NCBI GenBank assembly: GCA_021809365.1
Contig: JAKBAC010000117.1
Span: forward strand, 1 to 10,847
DNA length: 10,847 bases
Direction of reading: 5' to 3'
From: Planctomycetota bacterium
GTDB taxonomy: Bacteria; Planctomycetota; Phycisphaerae; WQYP01
Shown here: one piece after another, positions 1 to 6,170 of the stretch
How positions within the stretch are numbered: position 1 is the stretch's first letter
Layout of the letters: the number at the start of each line of letters is the position of its first letter
The notes under the pieces: model-generated
Seen by the model: only the letters and a program-made list of their open reading frames with translations
Told to the model about the DNA's origin: nothing
Database searches by the model: none
Position numbers and translations under genes: made by a program

Positions 1-1
1 G

Positions 2-1942
2 ATCTGTACGTTGGATTACACGACGTCCACGAATACCACGCTGGCCAATGCCATCAACGCGTCCGGAACCGATGCCACCAGTGTTCTGGAAAATTCAGGA
101 ACTGGCACGGAGACCATCACCGGAGCATTAACCGTCAACGCCGGTGACACGCTGGCATTCAGTGGCGGAACATTTAACCTCAATGAGACTGTCGCTCCGG
201 TCGGCACAGGTACTTTCCAAATCGGGGATGCGCCATCCACCGTAGTTATCACCAACGTCAATGCGTTCGGCTCCGGCGCGGTAATCGTCAATGACGGTTC
301 CACCCTGGAAACCAATGACGCCTTCACCCTTACGGGCACACCCATCACCGTCAACATCGACAATTACACGCAGCAATCCGGGGCCGTGCTGGTTTTGCGG
401 GCCACCAGCAGCACCACGAATGACTCCATTAACATCGGGACGGGCGCGGCCACACTGAATGGCGAATTGAATCTGATATTCTCAGGTTTTACGCCCGCTA
501 GAGGACAAAGCTATACTGTCATTGATACAACTGGGGCCGGAAATGTCACGGGCAACTTCAGTTCCATCGTGTTGACCGGCGCTCCCGCTCTTTTGGCAGG
601 TATCGGCCAGTTTGTCTCCGGCACTGGCGAGGTCATTACGCTTACAAACCTCAATTATTTTTCCGATTCGGATATTGCCACGTTTACACCCAACGAAGCC
701 GCTATTGCCCAATATTTAAACACCAACGCCACGGGGCTTAACACGCCGTCGGCAATCGTGAATGCTCTGGTCACGATCAGCGGGCTGCCGACCAGCCAGC
801 AGGCCGCGTTTCTCGATCAGCTTACGCCGCAGGCCTATTCGCAGCTTTCTGAGCAGTCCTTCCAGAATAATACGTTCCTGACACAGCAGCTCTTCCAGCA
901 GGTTCAGGACGCATTCGACTCGGGTGGGTGGAACACCTCCGGCCTGGCGATGTTAAAGACGTCGGATCAGGACCCATTTGCCGTCTCCATGGAAGCCGCG
1001 ATGCAGTCCGCCCAGCAACAGGCCAAAAATTCGGTGGCGTATCTGGACCCGGAGGTCATTGGCCTGCCGCAGGGATATGTGCCGCCACCGCCCACGCCAT
1101 CCGGAATTTCCGGCTTTGTTCTCGGCACTATTACCATGGATCAACTGCCCCAGACCGCTGGTTATCCCGAACAGCATTTCACCTCGGGGGGCATATTGGC
1201 GGGGTTGGATTATCGCTTGAATCACAATCTGATCATCGGCGGCCTGTTCAACTGGAACTATACCAGCGGCACCATGGACAGCTACGGCAGCCGCCAGCAG
1301 TCCAGCAGCTATACCCCGGGCGTATTTGTGGGATACAAGAAGGGCGGCTTCTACGCCGACGGACTGTTGTCTTATACGTACAACTCCTACAAGCTCAATC
1401 GCAATGTAAATATGCCCGGATCCTCCACGGTGGCAACCGGCGAGCCAACGTCCAATGAATTTGATGCCGATGTATTGGCCGGTTACTACTTTAAGCTGAT
1501 GAAAGGTTTACAGATCGGTCCGACGGCGGGCGTCGGTTATACCTATGTCAATACCTCCAGCTATACCGAAAGCGGCAGCCCGTTTGACCTTTCCGTGGGA
1601 TCATCGAGCGCCAATTCGCTGCGTTCGCTCGTTGGTGCGCAAGGCCAGTATGCGTTTACGCTTGGCCACATGCCGCTTCCGCTGAGTATCAACTTCAATG
1701 CCTTTTGGCAGCACGAATTCCTGAATTCAAGCCGGGGTATTTCCGCCACATTTACCAACCTTGGCAGCGGCTCATTTATTTTTAATACCGCTTCGCCGTC
1801 GCGGGAATCCGCCTTGCTGGGATTGGGTGCCAGCGGCTATCTGGCCAGGGACGTATCCCTGTTTGTGAACTATGAAACTCAGATAGGCCAGCATCACCAA
1901 TTCGCTCAGACAATCATGGCTGGTGTGGCAGTGAGCTTCTAA
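2..1942 (+). CDS. Autotransporter beta-barrel domain protein (5' end outside window)
   Basis: This frame is open from the left edge, so the true start and any signal peptide lie outside. A TTG at 11 is only the first in-window start-like codon, and residues are counted from it. Residues 1 to about 220 are Gly/Thr/Asn/Ser-rich with short repeated beta-strand phrases (GALTVNAGDTLAFSGGTFN and similar), typical of a beta-helical passenger. Residues about 270-350 form a Gln-rich helical segment with FLDQLTPQAYSQL, a phrase common just ahead of autotransporter barrels. A Pro-rich stretch (PPPPTP, about 357) leads into a final region of about 280 residues with alternating aromatic/hydrophobic strands (GGILAGLDYRL, GVFVGYKKGGFYADGLLSY), ending AGVAVSF with a terminal Phe, the classic outer-membrane barrel signature. 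It is expected to secrete or display its passenger at the cell surface (type V secretion). The passenger's function is unknown. I am confident of the family but not of the substrate. Confidence 0.88.
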   Translation: MCTLDYTTSTNTTLANAINASGTDATSVLENSGTGTETITGALTVNAGDTLAFSGGTFNLNETVAPVGTGTFQIGDAPSTVVITNVNAFGSGAVIVNDGSTLETNDAFTLTGTPITVNIDNYTQQSGAVLVLRATSSTTNDSINIGTGAATLNGELNLIFSGFTPARGQSYTVIDTTGAGNVTGNFSSIVLTGAPALLAGIGQFVSGTGEVITLTNLNYFSDSDIATFTPNEAAIAQYLNTNATGLNTPSAIVNALVTISGLPTSQQAAFLDQLTPQAYSQLSEQSFQNNTFLTQQLFQQVQDAFDSGGWNTSGLAMLKTSDQDPFAVSMEAAMQSAQQQAKNSVAYLDPEVIGLPQGYVPPPPTPSGISGFVLGTITMDQLPQTAGYPEQHFTSGGILAGLDYRLNHNLIIGGLFNWNYTSGTMDSYGSRQQSSSYTPGVFVGYKKGGFYADGLLSYTYNSYKLNRNVNMPGSSTVATGEPTSNEFDADVLAGYYFKLMKGLQIGPTAGVGYTYVNTSSYTESGSPFDLSVGSSSANSLRSLVGAQGQYAFTLGHMPLPLSINFNAFWQHEFLNSSRGISATFTNLGSGSFIFNTASPSRESALLGLGASGYLARDVSLFVNYETQIGQHHQFAQTIMAGVAVSF

Positions 1943-2044
1943 TCCCTTGCGGCTCGCTGTTTTATCTCATACGCACCGATGTTTTGCGACAGCCGACGCC
2001 GGATCAACCAGGGATGCACCGCAATCAGGGCCGGCGCATAACCT

Positions 2045-2091
2045 CGGGTTTTCGCCGCAACATCAGGCAACCAGGCGCGGGTTTCCGCCGC
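2045..2091 (+). repeat. 14-base imperfect direct repeat, 33-base period
   Basis: CGGGTTTTCGCCGC at 2045-2058 recurs as CGGGTTTCCGCCGC at 2078-2091, 13 of 14 bases identical, with starts 33 bases apart. There are only two copies in the window. It could be a fragment of a dispersed intergenic repeat or chance in GC-rich DNA. Confidence 0.5.
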
Positions 2092-2093
2092 GC
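2075..2093. other. GC-rich hairpin overlapping the second repeat copy
   Basis: GCGCGG (2075-2080) pairs perfectly with CCGCGC (2088-2093) around a 7-base loop. No U-run follows, so it is not a canonical Rho-independent terminator. It might still slow transcription or stabilise the 3' end of the autotransporter mRNA, whose stop lies 132 bases upstream. Confidence 0.4.
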
Positions 2094-2252
2094 GGCTGTG
2101 TGAAGACTGTGGAATTCTATTTGAGCAGATACTGATCGCAATTTCGTTCCCTCCGCCTGACCCCGTTGAGCGCGCCCGCGAAGCAGCATTTGTCAGCCCC
2201 GTGTAAATTGTTACGCACTTCGACCGCGGTATTGCTTTCCAATTTGCGCATC

Positions 2253-2257
2253 GGAGG
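2253..2257 (+). promoter_or_regulatory. Ribosome binding site with ambiguous antiporter start
   Basis: A strong GGAGG sits only 2 bases before the ATG at 2260 and 14 bases before the in-frame ATG at 2272. Neither spacing is ideal, and a third in-frame ATG is at 2293. The start therefore stays uncertain by up to 11 codons. Confidence 0.5.
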
Positions 2258-2259
2258 CC

Positions 2260-3819
2260 ATGATAGGCAACATGAAAAATCGGCGGCCCTTAATGTCAGT
2301 TCGCCTGGCCTATCCGCGCGTGCTCTATGCGACGGACGGTGGTGCGCACTTTTTCAAACCGCGTGCGGTTATTGGTGTTACCGCTCTGGTGTTGGCACTA
2401 TTGGTATTCGCGGAGCGCCTGCTGGCCCGCGCGCATGGTTCTGTGTCGCCGCCGCAGGTTGACGTATTGTGGATATTGCCTTTCGCGGTACTGCTGGCGG
2501 GCATGGCGATCTTGCCGGGAATGTTTCCGCAGTGGTGGCGAAAATGGTACGCCTGGTTCTGCCTGGGGATGAGCATTCTGGCCGGCGCATGGTATGTGCG
2601 GCGTTATGGCGATGGGGCGGCATCGGAATTGTCCGCAAGTGTGACAACGTATATTGATTTTATTGTCCTGTTGGGGACATTGTTTATCATTGCCTCGGGC
2701 TTGGTGGTGCGGGTGGATAGACCGGCCACGCCGGGTTTGAATGTGCTGGTTCTGCTGTTGGCGGCATTGATGGCGAATATCTTCGGCAGCATGGGAGCTG
2801 CGGTGCTCCTGGCTCGGCCATTTGTTCGCATGAATCGAGGGCATATCAAACCCTATCATCTGATATTTTTTGTTATCATTGTTGCCAATGTGGGAGCCTC
2901 ACTGACGGCATTGGGAGATCCGCCGCTGCTGCTTGGATTTTTGAGTGGTGTTCCCTTCTGGTGGATAACCGTCCACGTTTGGAAGATTTGGATTGTTGCG
3001 GTCGGGCTGCTGCTGGCGATGTTCTATATACTGGACAGATGGCACCGCAGTGTGCCGGATTGCGAGTTGTCGCAGGCAGGTGAGCCATCCAATTCCGCAG
3101 TGGTAAGTGTTGATGGTGCGGAGCAATTACTGCTCTTGACGGCCGCCCTGATGGCAATGTTTCTTGCGGCTCCCTGGCGGGACGCAGCCATGGTACTGGC
3201 GGCGGCGGTTTCTCTGTTGATCTGCCCGGCGGAACTGCGGCATGAAAATCGCTTCAACTTCAAACCTATCCGGGAAATCGCCATTTTGTTCTTCGCCATT
3301 TTTTTGGCGATGGCTCCCGTATTGAACCTGCTTTCAAACCTTGGGCGTTCCGGCAAGCTGGCTTATTGGCTGAACAGCCCCGGAAAATGTTTTTTCACGA
3401 CGGGAGCGCTTTCATCAGTGCTGGATAATGCCCCGACCTATCTGGCGATTATGCAAGCCCGGCTCGCGGAACGCCCGTCCGGCATACAGGTGTCGTCCAG
3501 GTTTACCCGCGGATCGCGGCAGACTTCCGGCGTCAGGGGAGCCATGGTTCAACGCAATGCGCCGATGCTGTCCCGATCCATGCTGCGGAAAAAATTAGCT
3601 GAACCGGATGTAGCGCTGGATGTTCTGGCCATATCTCTGGGCGCGGTATTTTTTGGCGGCTTAACTTGGATCGGCAACGGCCCGAATCTGATGATTCGCG
3701 CAATCGCCCAGCAGGAGGGAATTGTCTGCCCGGGCTTTTTGAGCTACGTGGTACGTTATGCCTTACCCATTCTGATGCCGATACTGCTGGTGGTTTGGCT
3801 GATGTTCTTTCGGCGCTGA
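2260..3819 (+). CDS. Na+/H+ antiporter-like permease (NhaD/ArsB ion transporter superfamily)
   Basis: This 519-residue protein is very hydrophobic, with about 11-12 predicted membrane segments (for example residues 36-52, 67-85, 130-150, 160-180, 200-216, 240-258, 288-304, 338-356, 455-470, 498-516). Three phrases mark the family: TALGDPPLLLGFLSGVPFWW at 216-235, SSVLDNAPTYL at 385-395, and GGLTWIGNGPNLMIRAIA at 466-483. These match the paired re-entrant motifs of NhaD-like sodium:proton antiporters. It is inferred to exchange a cation such as Na+ for H+ at the inner membrane; the ion is not shown by sequence. Residues about 400-450 form an Arg/Ser-rich hydrophilic stretch between the second and third motifs. 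pabB follows 24 bases downstream in the same frame after the TGA, suggesting one transcript, although the two functions are unrelated. Start choice is uncertain (2260, 2272 or 2293). Confidence 0.85.
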   Translation: MIGNMKNRRPLMSVRLAYPRVLYATDGGAHFFKPRAVIGVTALVLALLVFAERLLARAHGSVSPPQVDVLWILPFAVLLAGMAILPGMFPQWWRKWYAWFCLGMSILAGAWYVRRYGDGAASELSASVTTYIDFIVLLGTLFIIASGLVVRVDRPATPGLNVLVLLLAALMANIFGSMGAAVLLARPFVRMNRGHIKPYHLIFFVIIVANVGASLTALGDPPLLLGFLSGVPFWWITVHVWKIWIVAVGLLLAMFYILDRWHRSVPDCELSQAGEPSNSAVVSVDGAEQLLLLTAALMAMFLAAPWRDAAMVLAAAVSLLICPAELRHENRFNFKPIREIAILFFAIFLAMAPVLNLLSNLGRSGKLAYWLNSPGKCFFTTGALSSVLDNAPTYLAIMQARLAERPSGIQVSSRFTRGSRQTSGVRGAMVQRNAPMLSRSMLRKKLAEPDVALDVLAISLGAVFFGGLTWIGNGPNLMIRAIAQQEGIVCPGFLSYVVRYALPILMPILLVVWLMFFRR

Positions 3820-3843
3820 CGGAAAATAGATGGGATCGTTTTG

Positions 3844-5262
3844 ATGGCTGGCTGCAAACTGAATCTGCATATCCGCAAGTTTACCGGAGGAGCCGATCCG
3901 CTTTCGCTGTTGGAGACGCTGGCGATGATTCCCGGTGATCTGGCCATGCTGCACAGTGGCTTGGGGGGGAATCTGGTGGTGGCGACTGGGCCGATTGCCT
4001 CCGTGATCATGGAGACAAATGAAAATCAGATCACGTTAAGGTGTGGTGGCCTGGCGGAAGCGGTCGCTGATGGCGCACAAAGGGTTGTTGTGAACGTTGC
4101 CGCGGCATGGCGATATTGGCAGGAGGTTCTAGCCGGAATTTCATTCATGCAGTTGGCACCGGAATTGGTCGGCTGGCTGGGGTGGATCAGTTATGAAGCG
4201 GGCGTGATGACGGAATTGCCGCAATTGTATGAAGCTAAGGCGGCGACAATTTCATTGGTGCACTGGCAGCTTTTTGAACGCTATTTTCTTTTTGATGCGT
4301 CCACGCAACAGTGGTCGGTGGTGGCAGTGAGTCCGGATGCCGCCCATGCAGTGCGTGTCGCGGACGAGATGGTGACGCTGCTGTGTGATGCGGCCAAACC
4401 AGGTGCCGCATGCGCAGCGCGCCGCGCCACGGATAAATCAGAATTATTGTATCAACCCGACGCCGGGAAGTTCAAAGCGGCGGTGGCCCAATGCCGGGAA
4501 TATATTGCGGCGGGTGATATTTATCAGGCGAATATATCCGCGCCATGGACGGCGCGCGTAAAGGAAAGCGGTTATCGCCTTTTTGCTCGGCTGGTAACGC
4601 ATAATCCGGCACAATATGCGGCATTTATGCGGTATGGCGAACATGAAATCATTTCAGCCTCGCCGGAATTATTTCTCCAGCGAAAGGGTAAAAGCATGGA
4701 AACGCGGCCGATTAAAGGCACCCGGCCACGTTGTGTTGATAATTCCACGGCGGATGAACAACTGCGCGCCAATTTGCTGCACAGCGCGAAGGATCGCGCC
4801 GAGCTGGCGATGATTGTGGATTTATTACGTAATGATCTGGGGCGGGTATGTACGCGGGTATGGGTGGAAAAAGACAGGGAAGTCGAAAAGTTGCCCACGC
4901 TGTGGCATACCTATGGCGTGGTCGCCGGGGAATTAGATTCCCGTCTGGGGCGGGGCTGGGGGCACGTCATTGAGGCGATGTGCCCCGGTGGTTCAATCAG
5001 CGGTGTGCCAAAAATCAGGGCGATGCGGATTATTGCGGAACTGGAAGATCAGCCGCGCGGCATATATTGCGGCAACATTGGCTGGATCAGCCCCAGCGGT
5101 GAAGGTGCATTGAATATTGCCATCCGCACTATTTATATGGCCAATGGTGTGGCGCATTTCCGCTCCGGTGCCGGAATCACCGCCGATAGCAATCCCGATG
5201 AGGAATACGCCGAGATATTGGTCAAGGCGGCGGCGCTCTTAAAGACATTGGGCATGGGATGA
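3844..5262 (+). CDS. pabB: Aminodeoxychorismate synthase component I (PabB)
   Basis: This 472-residue chorismate-binding enzyme should join chorismate with ammonia, supplied by a PabA-type glutaminase not in this window, to make 4-amino-4-deoxychorismate on the way to p-aminobenzoate and folate in the cytoplasm. The N-terminal 200 residues are the divergent TrpE/PabB N domain. From about 205 the catalytic domain shows GDIYQANIS (224-232), SASPELFL (271-278), RPIKGTRPR (288-296), AELAMIVDLLRNDLGRVC (319-336), PGGSISGVPKIRAMRI (381-396), GIYCGNIGWIS (406-416) and DSNPDEEYAEIL (448-459). Lys291 in PIKGTRPR is the lysine that distinguishes PabB from anthranilate synthase TrpE, where the phrase is usually IAGTR; this is my reason for PabB over TrpE. 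Only TTG 3841 and ATG 3844 can start it, because the antiporter's TGA at 3817-3819 lies in the same frame. I chose ATG. The ribosome site is weak, consistent with coupling to the upstream gene. Confidence 0.9.
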   Translation: MAGCKLNLHIRKFTGGADPLSLLETLAMIPGDLAMLHSGLGGNLVVATGPIASVIMETNENQITLRCGGLAEAVADGAQRVVVNVAAAWRYWQEVLAGISFMQLAPELVGWLGWISYEAGVMTELPQLYEAKAATISLVHWQLFERYFLFDASTQQWSVVAVSPDAAHAVRVADEMVTLLCDAAKPGAACAARRATDKSELLYQPDAGKFKAAVAQCREYIAAGDIYQANISAPWTARVKESGYRLFARLVTHNPAQYAAFMRYGEHEIISASPELFLQRKGKSMETRPIKGTRPRCVDNSTADEQLRANLLHSAKDRAELAMIVDLLRNDLGRVCTRVWVEKDREVEKLPTLWHTYGVVAGELDSRLGRGWGHVIEAMCPGGSISGVPKIRAMRIIAELEDQPRGIYCGNIGWISPSGEGALNIAIRTIYMANGVAHFRSGAGITADSNPDEEYAEILVKAAALLKTLGMG

Positions 5263-5297
5263 ATATTGTCCGAATAAAAAAAGCGATTCCAGGTTAG

Positions 5298-5326
5298 TGG
5301 ACGCCACAAGCCACTTCCCATATACT
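5298..5326 (+). promoter_or_regulatory. Candidate sigma70-type promoter for rpmI-rplT-pheS
   Basis: TGGACG (5298-5303, 4 of 6 matching TTGACA), a 17-base spacer, then TATACT (5321-5326, 5 of 6 matching TATAAT). It lies in the 147-base gap after pabB and would start transcription near 5333, giving a leader of about 75 bases before rpmI. The position fits a separate promoter for the ribosomal-protein block. This is prediction by eye only. Confidence 0.45.
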
Positions 5327-5397
5327 ACATGGCTCAAATTGCTTGGGTCATGGGCGTTGGTTGTCACGAGACCGGGCGGTTGTTATGAGCGTAGATC

Positions 5398-5402
5398 AGG
5401 AG
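5398..5402 (+). promoter_or_regulatory. Ribosome binding site deciding the GTG start of rpmI
   Basis: AGGAG ends 7 bases before the GTG at 5410, an ideal spacing. Together with the protein beginning AKHKTHKG, the conserved L35 N-terminus, it fixes the GTG rather than any upstream codon as the start. Confidence 0.8.
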
Positions 5403-5409
5403 TTTTGGC

Positions 5410-5613
5410 GTGGCCAAGCATAAAACACACAAGGGTATCAAGAAGCGGGTCAAAATTACCGCGACGGGTAAAGTTAAATTTCATAAGCACAATAAGGGGC
5501 ATCTGCAAAGCGCCAAGTCGGGCAATCGGCGGCGGCGTTTGCGGGGCACCACCAGCCTGACGGGGCCATTTGCCTCCAAGATGATTACCCTGCTTGGCCC
5601 TGCCGGACGGTAA
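5410..5613 (+). CDS. rpmI: Large ribosomal subunit protein bL35
   Basis: This is a 67-residue, strongly basic protein, close to the 64-66 usual for L35. The N-terminus AKHKTHKGIKKRVKITATGK and the KFHKHNKGHLQSAKS segment (about 24-38) are standard L35 features, followed by a basic run NRRRRLRG and a short C-terminal helix. It is a structural component of the 50S subunit, binding 23S rRNA. Translation begins at GTG. It is followed 92 bases later by rplT, the usual partner. infC, the usual gene just upstream, is absent and pabB takes its place. Its expression probably starts from the promoter-like site at 5298-5326. Confidence 0.95.
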   Translation: MAKHKTHKGIKKRVKITATGKVKFHKHNKGHLQSAKSGNRRRRLRGTTSLTGPFASKMITLLGPAGR

Positions 5614-5618
5614 GGATA

Positions 5619-5657
5619 CCGCCGGAACGGCTCTGACGGGTGTCGGGCTGTCGGCGG
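5619..5657 (+). other. Nested inverted repeat in the rpmI-rplT spacer
   Basis: CCGCCG (5619-5624) is perfectly complementary to CGGCGG (5652-5657). Inside lies a smaller stem, UCUGAC (5632-5637) with GUCGGG (5642-5647), three of whose pairs are G-U, closing a GGGU loop. No U-run follows, so it is not a simple terminator. Because L20 is known in other bacteria to repress its own operon by binding mRNA, this structure upstream of rplT is a plausible regulatory site. That role is inferred only. Confidence 0.35.
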
Positions 5658-5693
5658 AAAAGATGTCAGGAACAAACACAAGAATACTGTATT

Positions 5694-5697
5694 GAGG
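5694..5697 (+). promoter_or_regulatory. Ribosome binding site for rplT
   Basis: GAGG ends 8 bases before the ATG at 5706. It supports that start over any upstream in-frame codon, as does the MPRVRVG N-terminus typical of L20. Confidence 0.75.
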
Positions 5698-5705
5698 AAT
5701 CTACC

Positions 5706-6074
5706 ATGCCACGAGTAAGAGTCGGTGCCGCCCGGAAACAACGGCATAAACGTTTGCTGAAGCGAGCCAAGGGTTTTGTCGGTGGGCGCAGCAAACTTTA
5801 TAAAACAGCGCATGAAACGCTGCTGCGGGCCGGGGCCAACCGGTTCAGCGGCCGCAAGGAAAAAAAGCGTGATTATCGCGCACTTTGGATCACCCGCCTG
5901 ACTGCCGCTGCGCGGAGCCGGGGCTTACGGTACAGCCAGTTGATTTCCGGGTTATCCAAATCCAAAATCGAACTGAATCGCAAGAGTCTCAGTGAAATTG
6001 CCATTGCCGATCCCGCGGCGTTTGACGCGATCGTGGCCAAAGCCCGTGAGGCATTGGGCCTGAAGGCGGCCTGA
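5706..6074 (+). CDS. rplT: Large ribosomal subunit protein bL20
   Basis: This 122-residue basic protein is slightly longer than the usual 117-120. It shows the L20 pattern throughout: MPRVRVGAARKQRHKRLLKR at the N-terminus, AKGFVGGRSKLYKTAHE (21-37), then KKRDYRALWITRLTAAARSRGL (53-74) and a C-terminal RNA-binding globule (SKSKIELNRKSLSEIAI, 84-100, and FDAIVAKARE, 106-115). It binds 23S rRNA and is needed early in 50S assembly. In several bacteria it also represses its own operon. The frame could be extended upstream to 5640, but the ribosome site and homology place the start at 5706. pheS follows 96 bases downstream on the same strand. Confidence 0.96.
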   Translation: MPRVRVGAARKQRHKRLLKRAKGFVGGRSKLYKTAHETLLRAGANRFSGRKEKKRDYRALWITRLTAAARSRGLRYSQLISGLSKSKIELNRKSLSEIAIADPAAFDAIVAKAREALGLKAA

Positions 6075-6124
6075 CGCTTCTTGAAGCTGAAAGTCCGTGG
6101 ATGTTGATTGCCATTTGGCTTGCA

Positions 6125-6161
6125 CGGCCCGGGCGGTATGCCATGCCTTGAGGGCCGGGAG
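6125..6161 (+). promoter_or_regulatory. Inverted repeat reaching into the pheS ribosome binding site
   Basis: CGGCCC (6125-6130) can pair with GGGCCG (6152-6157) around a 21-base loop. The last base of the 3' arm is the first base of GGGAG (6157-6161), the likely Shine-Dalgarno for the GTG at 6171 with 9 bases between. Folding could limit ribosome access. The stem is only 6 pairs, so this may be chance. Confidence 0.35.
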
Positions 6162-6170
6162 TGATTCAAC

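Larger units (their letters stand above)
1943..2259. other. Gap between autotransporter and antiporter genes, no convincing gene
   Basis: These 317 bases hold no gene I can support. A plus-strand frame of 62 codons (1947-2135) has no ribosome binding site and no recognisable family. On the minus strand one frame is open for 116 codons (2289 down to a TAG at 1939-1941), but it has no ATG or GTG and only late TTG codons. A GC-rich hairpin and a short direct repeat occupy the middle. No strong sigma70-type promoter is visible. The best weak match is TTGTTA (2208-2213), 16 bases, TATTGC (2230-2235), which I would not rely on. A promoter for the antiporter is expected somewhere here. Confidence 0.6.

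Noticed and set aside
16..363. A 115-codon minus-strand frame inside the autotransporter gene.
   Set aside because: It lies antisense to a clearly coding passenger region whose codon pattern explains the open frame.
1947..2135. A 62-codon plus-strand frame in the gap after the autotransporter.
   Set aside because: It has no ribosome site, no recognisable family and unusual composition, and it contains the direct repeat and hairpin.
2398..2859. A 153-codon minus-strand frame within the antiporter gene.
   Set aside because: Its His/Gln/Arg-rich translation is what the complement of hydrophobic membrane codons gives; there is no family resemblance.
3844..5262. Annotation as anthranilate synthase TrpE.
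   Set aside because: The RPIKGTRPR phrase has the PabB-type lysine, and no trp genes are nearby.
5263..5290. The A-rich run after pabB as part of a terminator.
   Set aside because: No stem precedes it on the plus strand, and the run is A, not T.
5329..5388. A 19-codon ATG frame (MAQIAWVMGVGCHETGRLL) in the rpmI leader, as a possible leader peptide.
   Set aside because: There is no ribosome binding site before it, no run of regulatory codons and no terminator/antiterminator hairpins after it. The promoter prediction puts its ATG before the likely transcript start.
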